Source: Candidatus Accumulibacter conexus (GTDB taxonomy: Bacteria; Pseudomonadota; Gammaproteobacteria; Burkholderiales; Rhodocyclaceae). From it: a stretch of DNA of 64,000 nt. Shown piece by piece: positions 55,633 to 64,000 of this stretch. Positions within the stretch are counted from its first letter, which is position 1; each line of letters opens with the position of its first letter. Both the position numbers and the translations under genes were made by a program. Location: positions 1-64,000 of the forward strand of contig JAGFNJ010000001.1 in the NCBI GenBank assembly GCA_017592775.1. The letters run 5' to 3'. The notes beneath the pieces are model-generated. The model made no database searches. It worked only from the letters and a program-made list of their open reading frames with translations, and had not been told where the DNA came from.

Positions 55633-58442
55633 AGCTGATCTTTGCAGCGGCAACGCTGCTGATCGTCTATGGTTCGCTTTACCCCTTCGACTTCGCCGCG
55701 CTGTCGGCTGCCGACCTGCGCAGCCGGCTGGCCACGCTGGGGTCGTTGCAGCTGACGATGCGCGGTGACATGCTCGGCAACTTCGCCCTCTTCGTGCCGT
55801 TCGGTTTCTTCGGATCGCTCGCTTTTCTGCGCCAGGAAGACGATGCGGCGCCAATCGTGAGGCTCGCCGTGGCCGGCCTGGCCCTGGCCCTGGTTCTGCA
55901 ACTGGGGCAACTGGCCTTGCCGACGCGTGACCCGTCGCTGGTCGATGTCGGGCTCAACGCCATGGGGATCGCGGTTGGCGTGCTGATCGCCCGCATCCCT
56001 TGTGTGAGCCGACTGGCCCTGGGCTTGTCGTCGGCACGGAGACTCGATGTTCCCCTGTACCTTGCCGGGATGTGGGTCGTCTCGCAACTCGTGCCACTGG
56101 TGCCAACCCTGGACCTGTCGGTCGTCAGGACAGCCTTGAAGCCGCTGCTGCTGCAGCCGGTCGCCTCGATCCCGGAAGCCGTGCTGTATTTCGCGGCATG
56201 GCTGGCCGCCCTCCACATGTTGGACCGTCAGTTCCCGGGTGCCCGACTGGGCAAGCTGCTGCCGTTTCTGCCGCTCGCGGTACTTGCGCCACAGCCATTC
56301 ATCGTCAGTGGCGAGATAACACCCGGTGAGGTCGCTGGCAGCGTGGCTGCCGGGCTGGTCTGGCTTGTTGCGCGGTCGTGGTTGAAGCCGATGGCACTTG
56401 GCGTGCTGCTGCTGGCGGCGACTCTCGGCTCGAATCTGCTCCCCTGGGAGGCTTCGGTATGGGCGAGAGACTTCCACTGGGTACCCTTCGCGAGCCTCCT
56501 CGAAGGAAACATGTCAGCAAACTCGGCGGCGCTGCTGCGCAAACTCTTTCTTTATGGTGGCTCGGTGTGGCTGTTCCGTTCCGGCGGCAGCACGTGGCTG
56601 GGGGCGGGCGGCGTTGTCTTCCTGGCTGTCGGCATGCAGGAGGCGGCGCAGATCGTATCGATGCGGGGCAGCCCGGACATCACTGATCTCCTGCTGGCTG
56701 CGATCGCGGCCGGCGGTCTCGCCTCGATCGACAGGCATTCCAGTGCGCCGCCGACGTCAAGTGGCCTCCGGGTACCCGTAGCCGTACACCTTCCACCTTC
56801 GCCGGCGCCGCCGGCCGTCGGTACCCCGGCGGAAAATGATCGCCTCGCCGGCTTGGACGGGCTGCGTGCGATTGCGGCGCTGGCCGTCTTTGGCGTGCAT
56901 TTCAATCAAATGGCGGGGCTGGATGCCAACCTCGGACCGTTCGATCTCGGCCGCTGGCTGGCGAATGGCAATACCGGCGTCGCGCTGTTCTTCGTCCTCA
57001 GCGGTTTTCTGCTGTCCATGCCATTCTGGCGCCAGGTGCATGGGTCGGGATCGACGGTCAATGTCGGGAGCTATGTCGTCCGTCGCCTGGCACGCATCCT
57101 GCCGGCCTACTATCTGTGTCTGTTCGGTCTGCTTGGCATCATGCTCGCGAGTGGGGGCGCACCGAGCATCAACAACGTGCTTTCGCACATCGTCTTTCTC
57201 TACAACCTCAACGACTGGAACATCCTCAGCCTGAATGCGCCCTTCTGGACGCTGGCGGTCGAGATGCAGTTCTATCTCGTGTTGCCGTTGCTGATGCTGG
57301 GTCTGCGTCGACTTTCTGCCAGGGCTGCCCTGACCGCGGTTTCGTTGCTCGTCGTCGGTACCTATCTGGCAAACTACGGGCTGATGTCCTTCTTGCTGGC
57401 GCGTGGCCAGTGGCCGATTCAGGTCAGCCTGATCTGGCCCTTTTCGCTTTACATCTCGGGGCCGGGCAGCTTCGTCCTGACCTATTCGACCCTGGCGCAT
57501 GCGACTTACTTCCTGATCGGCATCGCCACTGCACTGCTCTTCGTGCTCGGCGCGCGTGGCAGCGGTGCCCAATCCTCTGGTGCTGCCGGGTCGCGAGCCG
57601 ACTGGGTTTTCTGGTCATGCGCCGGAGTGGTGCTACTGGTACTGAGCACGCCGCTCGACGACATGCTGCAAGCACCCCACGGTCACTACAACTGGCCTTT
57701 CGTGCCGCTGCTGCTGGCCGCGATGATCTACGTTACGCCGCGCTCGAGGCTCGCCAGGAATCTCCTCGAAACCGCTCCCCTGCGTTGGCTGGGCTTGATC
57801 TCGTATGGCTTCTACATCTTCCACTATCCGGTCCAGAAGCTTTTCGCGCGACTGCTGGGGCAGGCCGGTCTGTCAATGACCCAGTTCTGGTGGTTGTTCG
57901 CGGCGCTGAGTCTGGCTGGATCAATGGCGGTCGCGGCGCTGTCCTTCCGCCTTCTGGAGCGGCCAGTGATGCGCCTGGTGAGCGGCCGGAGGCGGGACGT
58001 GGTGCGGCAGCCACCCCATGGCGAGGCGCCTGGAATGGTCGCGCTGCGCACTCAACCGGGCAATTCGCCCGTAGTGGGCGCTGACTGGAGGCAAATCACG
58101 GTGCAGTTCCGTGGCCGGCAGTTGGCGGCACTGCGCGAGATCGCGAACGCGCAACGGGTCAGTCTGTCCGCGGCCGCGCGCCATCTGCTGACGATGCACA
58201 TCGCGGATCATGCCGCGCTGGCGGCATCGCTACCGTCGCAGGCAGCGGTCGACGCGGACGCTGACGACGACCAGACTGAGGTCTGTCGGGTCAACATCCG
58301 GAGCCGGCAGCACGAATTCCTGCTGCACGCTGCGCAGCGACTCGGCTGCAGTGTCGACGTTTTCTTTGGCCTGATCGTGGATCACCAGCGAAGGCCTCAG
58401 ACGCAGCAGCCAAGCGGCCAGTCGTCGGAGCAAGGCACCTGA
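55629..58442 (+). CDS. VanZ-like / acyltransferase-3 fusion membrane protein
   Basis: The 937-residue protein is read from GTG 55629. Residues 1-400 contain two VanZ-like units (MLGNFALFVPFGFFGSLAFL near 50; WVPFASLLEGNMSANSAALL near 285). Residues about 400-785 form an acyltransferase-3 domain starting RLAGLDGLRAIAALAVFGVH with the conserved His. It continues LFFVLSGFLLSMPFW, FWTLAVEMQFYLVLPLLMLG and YGFYIFHYPVQKLF. The last 150 residues form a soluble tail with two short similar units (VQFRGRQLAALREIANAQRV near 823; VNIRSRQHEFLLHAAQRLGC near 888). The acyltransferase-3 part probably O-acetylates surface glycan; the VanZ part is of unknown function. Confidence 0.85.
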   Translation: MKLIFAAATLLIVYGSLYPFDFAALSAADLRSRLATLGSLQLTMRGDMLGNFALFVPFGFFGSLAFLRQEDDAAPIVRLAVAGLALALVLQLGQLALPTRDPSLVDVGLNAMGIAVGVLIARIPCVSRLALGLSSARRLDVPLYLAGMWVVSQLVPLVPTLDLSVVRTALKPLLLQPVASIPEAVLYFAAWLAALHMLDRQFPGARLGKLLPFLPLAVLAPQPFIVSGEITPGEVAGSVAAGLVWLVARSWLKPMALGVLLLAATLGSNLLPWEASVWARDFHWVPFASLLEGNMSANSAALLRKLFLYGGSVWLFRSGGSTWLGAGGVVFLAVGMQEAAQIVSMRGSPDITDLLLAAIAAGGLASIDRHSSAPPTSSGLRVPVAVHLPPSPAPPAVGTPAENDRLAGLDGLRAIAALAVFGVHFNQMAGLDANLGPFDLGRWLANGNTGVALFFVLSGFLLSMPFWRQVHGSGSTVNVGSYVVRRLARILPAYYLCLFGLLGIMLASGGAPSINNVLSHIVFLYNLNDWNILSLNAPFWTLAVEMQFYLVLPLLMLGLRRLSARAALTAVSLLVVGTYLANYGLMSFLLARGQWPIQVSLIWPFSLYISGPGSFVLTYSTLAHATYFLIGIATALLFVLGARGSGAQSSGAAGSRADWVFWSCAGVVLLVLSTPLDDMLQAPHGHYNWPFVPLLLAAMIYVTPRSRLARNLLETAPLRWLGLISYGFYIFHYPVQKLFARLLGQAGLSMTQFWWLFAALSLAGSMAVAALSFRLLERPVMRLVSGRRRDVVRQPPHGEAPGMVALRTQPGNSPVVGADWRQITVQFRGRQLAALREIANAQRVSLSAAARHLLTMHIADHAALAASLPSQAAVDADADDDQTEVCRVNIRSRQHEFLLHAAQRLGCSVDVFFGLIVDHQRRPQTQQPSGQSSEQGT

Positions 58443-58581
58443 GGCTGCCGCTGGCACCACTGTGTCGTCCCTGACCATATCGTGGTCCGGGAAGATGGCC
58501 TCGGACATTCTGCCTTGGCCTTCTGCCATCACGATTGCAGCGGTCCAGGGTGCTTTGCAGCAGCGGCGAAGCGGGCTCCCT

Positions 58582-60906
58582 TCACTGCCGTAGCCGGGCA
58601 AAGGCGCTGGCCATTGCGCTGGCCGGTTCGGGTTGCTTCTGCTGGCGCTGCCGTACGCGTCCGGAGGGTATCGCTGCCGCCGTCTTCGCCACACCGGGTG
58701 GCTCGTCGGCGAGCCGCATGCTGAGCGCGATGCGCTTCCGCACCAGGTCGACTTCGAGTACCTTGACCGTCACCACATCGCCGGCCTTGACCACCGACCG
58801 TGGATCCCTGACGAAACGCTCGGCAATCGCCGAGATATGAACCAGGCCATCCTGATGTACGCCGAGGTCGACGAAGGCGCCGAAGTTGGCGACATTGGTG
58901 ACGACGCCTTCGAGAATCATTCCCGGTTGCAGGTCCTTGATCGTCTCGACGCCCTCCCGGAAGGCGGCAGTGCGGAACTCTGGACGCGGATCGCGACCCG
59001 GCTTCTCGAGTTCGCGGATGATGTCGGCGATGGTGGGCAGGCCGAAGCGATCGTCGATGTATTTCTCGGGTCGCAGTGCCCGCAGGGTTTTCGCGTCACC
59101 GATCAGGTCGTCGATGCTGCGGCCCGTGTCGGCGAGGATTCGCTGGACCACGGGGTAGGCTTCGGGATGCACTGCCGAGCGATCCAGCGGATTGTCCCCG
59201 GCGTGGACGCGCAGGAAGCCGGCAGCCAGTTCGAAGGTTTTCTCGCCGAGTCGCGGCACCTGCCGCAGCTCCTGGCGGTTGCGAAACGGGCCGTGGCGGT
59301 CGCGGTGGGCGACGATGTTCGCCGCCAGTGTCGTGCTGAGTCCGGAGACGCTCGCCAGCAGTGGCGCCGAGGCGGTGTTCACCTCGACGCCGACGGCGTT
59401 GACACAGTCCTCGACGACCGCATCGAGCGCCCTGGCCAGCCGGATCTGGCTGACGTCGTGCTGGTACTGGCCGACGCCAATCGCTTTCGGATCGATCTTC
59501 ACCAGTTCGGCGAGCGGATCCTGCAGGCGACGGGCGATCGACACCGCGCCACGCAGGCTGACGTCGAGTTCCGGGAACTCGCGCGAGGCGTACTCCGAGG
59601 CCGAATAGACCGAAGCACCGGCTTCCGACACGACGACCTTGCGCAGTCCCATTTCCGGATGACGGCTGATGAGTTCGGCGACCAGGCGGTCGGTTTCGCG
59701 TGAGGCCGTGCCGTTGCCGATGCTGATCAGATCGATCCGATGGCGCTGCGCGAGCAATGCCAGAACGTGCAGCGCGCCGTCCCAGTCGCGCCGGGGTTCG
59801 TGCGGGTGGATGGTGGCGCTGTCGAGCAGCTTGCCGGTGGCGTCGACGATGGCGACCTTGACGCCGGTGCGCAGGCCGGGATCGAGGCCCATCGTCGGTC
59901 GCTGGCCGGCCGGGGCGGCGAGCAGGAGGTCGTGCAGGTTGCTGCCAAAGACACGAATCGCTTCATCCTCGGAACGTTCGCGCAGCGCCGACAGCAACTC
60001 CGTTTCCAGGTGCAGCGAGACGCGGATTCGCCAGGCCCAGCGGACCGTTTCGGCGAGCCACGCGTCGCTTGCCCGCCCCCGATCGGCAACGCCGAAACGG
60101 TGTGCGATGCGGCTCTCGCAGGGATGGCGAGTGCCGGCGCGGGTCGGATCCAGGTCGCTGTCAAGCAGCAGGCTGAGTTGCAGCAGTCCCTCGTTGCGGC
60201 CACGGAAGAGCGCTAGGGCGCGATGCGAAGGGATCGCGAGCAGCGCCTCGGAGTAGTCGAAGTAGTCCTGGAATTTGAGGGCTTCGGCTTCCTTGCCGTT
60301 GACGACGGTAGACTTCAGATGGCCGTGCGTTTCGAGGTAGCCGCGCAGTTCGCCGAGCAGCGCGGCATCCTCGGCGAAGCGCTCCATCAGGATCTGGCGC
60401 GCGCCATCGAGCACGCTGCGCACGTCGGCGAAGCCCGCGTCGGGGTTCAGGCAGCGGGCGGCTTCGGCTTCCGGCGAGTGGGTCGGCACCGCCAGCAGCA
60501 GTTCGGCGAGCGGGGCGAGGCCGGCCTCGCGAGCCAACTGCGCCTTGCTGCGCCGCTTCGGCTTGTACGGCAGATAGAGGTCTTCCAGGCGCTGCTTGCT
60601 CTCGGCGGTGATGATCTCGCCCGCCAGTTCGGCCGTCAGCTTGCCCTGCTGGTCGACCGACGCAAGGATGCTGCTGCGCCGCTCTTCGAGCTCGCGCAGA
60701 TAGCGCAGCCGCTCGTCGAGCAGCCGCAACTGACAGTCGTCGAGGCCGCCAGTGGCCTCCTTGCGGTAGCGGGCGATGAAGGGCACGGTGGCACCGTCGT
60801 CGAGGAGGGCGGCCGTGGCGAGCACCTGTGGCGGGCGGCAACCGATCTCGTCGGCAATTCTTTCTGCGATCAGTTGGGGGACATCTCGATCTGCGAAACG
60901 AAGCAT
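58582..60906 (-). CDS. tex: Transcription accessory protein Tex (S1 RNA-binding)
   Basis: The 774-residue cytoplasmic protein has the full Tex architecture: N-terminal helical region ([36 protein letters not shown]), YqgF-like RNase H fold ([35 protein letters not shown]), a helix-hairpin-helix part ([34 protein letters not shown]), and a C-terminal S1 domain ([20 protein letters not shown]). A tail rich in Gln/Lys follows. Tex binds nucleic acid and RNA polymerase and affects transcription and stress survival. Start ATG 60906 gives the canonical [17 protein letters not shown]. Confidence 0.95.
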   Translation of the reverse strand: MLRFADRDVPQLIAERIADEIGCRPPQVLATAALLDDGATVPFIARYRKEATGGLDDCQLRLLDERLRYLRELEERRSSILASVDQQGKLTAELAGEIITAESKQRLEDLYLPYKPKRRSKAQLAREAGLAPLAELLLAVPTHSPEAEAARCLNPDAGFADVRSVLDGARQILMERFAEDAALLGELRGYLETHGHLKSTVVNGKEAEALKFQDYFDYSEALLAIPSHRALALFRGRNEGLLQLSLLLDSDLDPTRAGTRHPCESRIAHRFGVADRGRASDAWLAETVRWAWRIRVSLHLETELLSALRERSEDEAIRVFGSNLHDLLLAAPAGQRPTMGLDPGLRTGVKVAIVDATGKLLDSATIHPHEPRRDWDGALHVLALLAQRHRIDLISIGNGTASRETDRLVAELISRHPEMGLRKVVVSEAGASVYSASEYASREFPELDVSLRGAVSIARRLQDPLAELVKIDPKAIGVGQYQHDVSQIRLARALDAVVEDCVNAVGVEVNTASAPLLASVSGLSTTLAANIVAHRDRHGPFRNRQELRQVPRLGEKTFELAAGFLRVHAGDNPLDRSAVHPEAYPVVQRILADTGRSIDDLIGDAKTLRALRPEKYIDDRFGLPTIADIIRELEKPGRDPRPEFRTAAFREGVETIKDLQPGMILEGVVTNVANFGAFVDLGVHQDGLVHISAIAERFVRDPRSVVKAGDVVTVKVLEVDLVRKRIALSMRLADEPPGVAKTAAAIPSGRVRQRQQKQPEPASAMASAFARLRQ

Positions 60907-61074
60907 GGGCTCTGCGGGCCTTGGTTGGTTGACGGTGGAGCGCGCTGGTGACCGCGAATGCTCCCTGCGGCCGCAGCCGGCGACCAGCAGAAGACGGCCG
61001 GGAACGGTCATGGCTGCCGATCCGTTCCTGCCCGATCGCCCTCGGCGCCGCCGGCTGTGTCGCGAAAAGCGCGA

Positions 61075-61103
61075 ACTATGCAGAATCGGGCGGCAAAACT
61101 CAA
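61075..61103 (-). promoter_or_regulatory. Candidate sigma-70 promoter of tex
   Basis: On the minus strand TTGAGT (61103-61098) and CATAGT (61080-61075) are 17 bp apart. The predicted leader to the tex ATG is about 160 nt. Moderate hexamer matches; visual call. Confidence 0.35.
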
Positions 61104-61142
61104 GGCGGCGCTTGTGCCGGAGGCGTCGGCGGCGAAGAGGAT

Positions 61143-61171
61143 TTGCCGCAGGGCCGGGAAAAAGGTTAAAT
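61143..61171 (+). promoter_or_regulatory. Candidate sigma-70 promoter of fliW
   Basis: TTGCCG (61143-61148) and TTAAAT (61166-61171) are 17 bp apart, upstream of the G10 tract and the fliW ATG at 61223. The predicted start is near 61178. Confidence 0.4.
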
Positions 61172-61206
61172 TGGTGTTTTCGGGTGGCTGCATCTCGCAG
61201 TACGTC

Positions 61207-61216
61207 GGGGGGGGGG
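61207..61216 (+). repeat. G10 homopolymer at the fliW ribosome-binding position
   Basis: Ten consecutive G lie 6 nt before the fliW ATG, exactly where a Shine-Dalgarno sequence belongs, and no other one is visible. The tract could itself serve as a degenerate ribosome site and is long enough to be unstable. Confidence 0.85.
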
Positions 61217-61222
61217 TAAGCG

Positions 61223-61654
61223 ATGAAGATTGATCTCGAACGCTTTGGGCTCAAGGATGTGCCGGTCGATCCGCAGACCGTCTTCACCTTCGCGGTTGGC
61301 CCTGCTGGCTTCCCGGATTGCCGGCGCTTCACGTTCTTCCACGAGGAAGGACCGCAACCGGCCGTCTTCTGGCTGCAGTCGCTCGACGATGTGGCCGTTG
61401 CCTTCCCGATCGTTGCCCCCGAAACGCTGGACCTCGAGTACGAGATCGAGCTGTCCGACGCCGACTGCGCCCAGCTCGAACTGGAGCGTGCCGAGGACGC
61501 GGCGGTGGTGATCATCGTCTACCGCAGTGCGGCAGACGGAGGCGCGATTGCCGCCAACACCCGCTCGCCCATCATTCTCAACCTGCAGCGGCGCCGGGCG
61601 ATGCAGAAGATCCTGCAGGAGGTTCATCCGACCCTGCTCTATCGGGCGCGCTGA
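61223..61654 (+). CDS. fliW: FliW-family flagellar assembly factor
   Basis: The 143-residue protein matches FliW in length and pattern: [58 protein letters not shown] and [20 protein letters not shown]. FliW binds flagellin and antagonises CsrA, coupling flagellin supply to translation control. It is normally found with csrA or flagellar genes; here it stands between tex and a FecR gene with no csrA or flagellar gene in sight. Family assignment is good, its partner is unknown. Confidence 0.85.
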   Translation: MKIDLERFGLKDVPVDPQTVFTFAVGPAGFPDCRRFTFFHEEGPQPAVFWLQSLDDVAVAFPIVAPETLDLEYEIELSDADCAQLELERAEDAAVVIIVYRSAADGGAIAANTRSPIILNLQRRRAMQKILQEVHPTLLYRAR

Positions 61655-61809
61655 TTCGCAGCCAGATGTCGGCCGGGCACCGGTGACGGCGGTGGCGCCG
61701 GCGTGAGCGTGCCGGGTTCGCAGCTGCACACGGCGCCGGCGCAGCGGTTGGTCAGCGCTGGCAAGTTTTCCTCGCCACTCGCCCTGCCGACCGGACGGAG
61801 GTTCCCGCA

Positions 61810-62262
61810 TTGAGGTTCTGTCGTTTCCTGCCGTTTCTGCTGTCGCTCTTCGTCTCGGCCGCCGGTGCCGACGCAGGCTTGCCCGTCGGCAAGGTGAAGC
61901 GCTACGAAGGCAGCGTGAACCTGCAACGTGCCGGGCTGACGCTGCCGGTGCAGGTGGGCAGCCCGGTGCAGGTCGGCGACCGGGTTCGTACCGGCGTCGA
62001 TGGTGCGGTCGGCATCACGCTTGCTGACGACACCCTGCTCACCGCCGGGCCGAACAGCACGCTCTTGATCAACGACTTCCGCTTTGATCCGACGACGCGC
62101 GAAGGCGGCATGTTGACCACCCTGCTCAAGGGTACGCTGAGCGTCGTGACTGGCCTGCTTGCCAGGCAGACTCCCGAGAACGTGCGCTTCACGACACCGA
62201 ACGTCGTGCTCGGCATCAGGGGCACCGAGTTCATCATCGAAGCCCGTGGGGCAGACGAATGA
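61810..62262 (+). CDS. FecR domain-containing periplasmic protein
   Basis: The 150-residue protein is read from TTG 61810, chosen for the GGAGG ribosome site about 8 nt upstream and for the signal peptide it gives (CRFLPFLLSLFVSAAGADA). The mature part is a FecR domain: VQVGSPVQVGDRVRTGVDGA, VGITLADDTLLTAGPNSTLL, TTLLKGTLSVVTGLLARQ and VRFTTPNVVLGIRGTEFIIE. Such stand-alone FecR proteins commonly precede an OmpA-like lipoprotein and a CHASE2 cyclase or kinase, as here. Its stop overlaps the next ATG (ATGA). Confidence 0.88.
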   Translation: MRFCRFLPFLLSLFVSAAGADAGLPVGKVKRYEGSVNLQRAGLTLPVQVGSPVQVGDRVRTGVDGAVGITLADDTLLTAGPNSTLLINDFRFDPTTREGGMLTTLLKGTLSVVTGLLARQTPENVRFTTPNVVLGIRGTEFIIEARGADE

Positions 62263-62849
62263 ATCGTGCCTGGATCGTCCCCTGCATCTTCTGGCTGGCG
62301 CTCGCTGCCTGTTCGCGGGTGACCGACCACGTCCTGCTGCTGCCCGGGCCGGACGGTCGCGTCGGCGCGCTTTCGGTGACGGCTGCCAGCGGCGAGATTC
62401 TGCTCGCCGAGCCCTACAGTGGCGTCGATGTTCGCGGCGGTACGCCGAGCAGGCTCACCAGTAGTCCACGCATGGTGCGGGAGTCCTATGGCCGGCTGCT
62501 CGACATGCAACCGGCGCGCCCGCGCATCTACGTCATTCATTTCGAGACCGGAACCTCCGCCTTGACGCCCGAGTCGCGCAGCAAGTTGCCGATCATTCGC
62601 GACGAACTCGCCACCCTGCCGGCGGCCGAGGCGATCGTCATCGGCCATACCGACCGGGTGGGCAGTTCCGCGTTCAACGACCGGCTGTCGCTGCGCCGCG
62701 CCGAGGCGGGGCGTGAACAACTGATCGGGGCCGGCGTTGCGCCGGATGCGATCAGCGTCGTCGGTCGCGGCGAGCGCGAACCGGTGGTTTTCACCGAGGA
62801 CGGTGTCGCCGAGCCGCGCAATCGCCGTGTCGAGATCAAGCTTCGCTGA
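62259..62849 (+). CDS. OmpA-family lipoprotein
   Basis: The 196-residue protein starts with a lipoprotein signal (IFWLALAACS, lipobox LAAC). The C-terminal OmpA domain has IYVIHFETGTSALTPESRSK, IVIGHTDRVGSSAFNDRLSL and a final NRRVEIKL, the peptidoglycan-binding consensus. It is predicted to be anchored by lipid and to contact peptidoglycan. It is the middle gene of a coupled FecR-OmpA-CHASE2 group. Confidence 0.9.
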   Translation: MNRAWIVPCIFWLALAACSRVTDHVLLLPGPDGRVGALSVTAASGEILLAEPYSGVDVRGGTPSRLTSSPRMVRESYGRLLDMQPARPRIYVIHFETGTSALTPESRSKLPIIRDELATLPAAEAIVIGHTDRVGSSAFNDRLSLRRAEAGREQLIGAGVAPDAISVVGRGEREPVVFTEDGVAEPRNRRVEIKLR

Positions 62850-64000
62850 CTTCGCTGCGACAGTCGGACGGGGCCTGTCACCTGCCGGCTGGCGCGGCCT
62901 GCTTGGGCTGCTGCTGCTCGGCGTGCTCCTGGCGCACAGTCTGCGCTGCTTCGAGATCGGCGCCCTGCACCGACTCGACGCCGCGCTGTATGATGCCCGC
63001 GTGCGCTGGTTCGCGCAGGCGCCGATCGACACCAGCATCGTCATCGTCGATATCGATGAGCGCTCGCTTGCAGAACTCGGACGCTGGCCATGGAGCCGTG
63101 CCCGGTTGGCCGATCTGGTCGAGCGGATCTTTTCCGACTACGGCGCGCTGCTGCTCGGCCTCGACGTCATCCTCGCGGAGGCCGACGAAAGCTCCGGTTT
63201 GCCGGTGTTGGAGGCGCTGGCACGCGGGCCCCTGCGGCAGAACGCAGCCTTTCGCTCGGCCGTCGAAGACCTGCGGCCGGCGCTCGACAACGACGGGCGG
63301 CTCGCCGAAGTCCTGCGCCGACATCCGGTGGTGCTCGGTTTTCACCTGTCGACCGGTGCGGTTGCGACGACGAGCGGCGCCCTGCCACCCGCGCTGCCGA
63401 TCGGCGCTGCCGAACTCGCGCAGGCAACGGGTCTGACCGACTGGCCGGGCTACGGTGCCAACCTGCCGTTGCTGCAGCAGGCGGCCGCGGGCGGCGGCTT
63501 CCTCGGTGCACCGGTCGATCCGGATGGCGTCGTCCGCCGCGGCTGGTTGCTGGCGCGGCATGTGGGGCAGGTTCACGGTGCACTGCCGCTAGTCATGGCG
63601 CAACTGCTCCTTGGTGGTCCGGCGCTGCGGCTGCACTTCGCCGAACGGCTTTCCTGGCAGTCCACTTCGCCGTCGCTGGTCGCCATCGAGCTGTCGAGCA
63701 CGCGCGGTTCGCGACTCATCGAGGTCGATCGACAGGGGGCGGTGCTGCTGCCTTTTCGCCGGGTGGCGGGTGGATTTCGCTATCATTCGGCGGCCGATGT
63801 CGCCGCCGCCAGGCTGCCCGCCGACGCTCTGCGCGGGCGGATCGTTCTCCTGGGCAGCAGTGCTGCAGGCCTGCTCGATCAGCGGGTGACGCCGGTCAAC
63901 GAGGCTCTGCCGGGAGTCGAGGTGCATGCCAACCTGCTCGCCGGGCTGCTGGCGGGCAAGCTGCCGCATGCGCCACCGTGGGCGACGCTTCTCGAAGCGG
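62827..64000 (+). CDS. CHASE2 domain sensor protein, partial (likely adenylate cyclase)
   Basis: This gene runs off the right edge; 391 codons are visible if GTG 62827 is the start, which overlaps the OmpA gene by 23 bp. A membrane helix (RGLLGLLLLGVLLAHSLRC) is followed by a CHASE2 extracytoplasmic sensor domain: FEIGALHRLDAALYDARVRW, IVIVDIDERSLAELGRWPWS, LLGLDVILAEADESSGLPVL, LRGRIVLLGSSAAGLLDQRV and TPVNEALPGVEVHANLLAGL. In this gene order the missing C-terminus is usually an adenylate/guanylate cyclase domain, sometimes a kinase. The output domain is not visible here. Confidence 0.85.
   Translation, partial: MSRSSFADFAATVGRGLSPAGWRGLLGLLLLGVLLAHSLRCFEIGALHRLDAALYDARVRWFAQAPIDTSIVIVDIDERSLAELGRWPWSRARLADLVERIFSDYGALLLGLDVILAEADESSGLPVLEALARGPLRQNAAFRSAVEDLRPALDNDGRLAEVLRRHPVVLGFHLSTGAVATTSGALPPALPIGAAELAQATGLTDWPGYGANLPLLQQAAAGGGFLGAPVDPDGVVRRGWLLARHVGQVHGALPLVMAQLLLGGPALRLHFAERLSWQSTSPSLVAIELSSTRGSRLIEVDRQGAVLLPFRRVAGGFRYHSAADVAAARLPADALRGRIVLLGSSAAGLLDQRVTPVNEALPGVEVHANLLAGLLAGKLPHAPPWATLLEA

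Larger units (their letters stand above)
60907..61222. other. Divergent intergenic region between tex and fliW
   Basis: This 316-bp gap carries candidate promoters for both flanking genes (61075-61103 for tex, 61143-61171 for fliW) and a G10 tract in front of fliW. No gene is evident. Confidence 0.5.

Overview
The window looks like chromosome of a GC-rich betaproteobacterium. The exosortase A / PEP-CTERM exopolysaccharide locus, the amgK-murU / lptD-surA-pdxA-ksgA neighbourhood and the protein sequences all resemble Rhodocyclales, in particular the Dechloromonas / Candidatus Accumulibacter group. That placement is inferred from gene content and was not computed. Genes are tightly packed, with many ATGA, TGATG, GTGA and TTGA stop/start overlaps and several GTG or TTG starts. 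No rRNA, tRNA or CRISPR array was seen.

Layout. (1) 1-431: a transposase fragment off the left edge, immediately downstream of minC (666-1460). (2) 1594-5777, minus strand: ubiH-like monooxygenase, pepP, murU and amgK in one overlapping operon. It faces, across a symmetric divergent promoter, the plus-strand envelope operon lptD-surA-pdxA-ksgA (5890-11857). (3) 11940-13802, minus strand: a small DUF2892 membrane protein with a class II Crp/Fnr-type promoter, a Crp/Fnr regulator and exonuclease III. (4) 14268-34402: a classical exosortase A locus. It encodes the Wza-like export lipoprotein, chain-length protein, tyrosine autokinase, outer-membrane barrel, ATPase, UDP-GlcNAc 2-epimerase, deacetylase, FemAB protein, exosortase with EpsI domain, three glycosyltransferases, two glutamine-dependent amidotransferases and an AlgD-like GDP-mannose dehydrogenase. 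(5) 34443-49600: a less conserved continuation with a glycosyltransferase, CapK/PaaK-like ligase, O-glycosylation ligase, deacetylase, a probable alpha/alpha-barrel carbohydrate enzyme, two flippases, an ATP-grasp enzyme, a DegT aminotransferase, a GT2, two methyltransferase-like proteins and an APH-fold kinase. (6) 49650-53953, minus strand: FkbM methyltransferase, glycosyltransferase and a third asparagine-synthase-like protein that lacks the glutaminase cysteine. (7) 54565-58442: an unknown membrane protein coupled to a VanZ / acyltransferase-3 fusion with an unusual C-terminal tail. (8) 58582-64000: tex, fliW, then FecR, OmpA and CHASE2 genes at the right edge.

Working together, regions 4-6 look like one assembly line for an exported, heavily decorated acidic polysaccharide. 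It has uronate supply (AlgD-like), HexNAc interconversion (WecB), several glycosyltransferases, amide and acyl decoration (three AsnB-like proteins, ATP-grasp, CapK-like, FemAB), flippases, chain-length control and outer-membrane export. The priming glycosyltransferase, the PrsK/PrsR regulators and any PEP-CTERM substrate protein are not in the window.

The most unusual signals are these: a 30-nt promoter box duplicated on opposite strands at 50699-50728 and 54371-54400; a perfect 28-bp palindrome in the leader of the 54565 gene; the VanZ-acyltransferase-tail fusion; the concentration of amide- and acyl-forming enzymes; a (Gly-Tyr)7 hexanucleotide repeat that holds the next gene's start codons; and a G10 tract in front of fliW.
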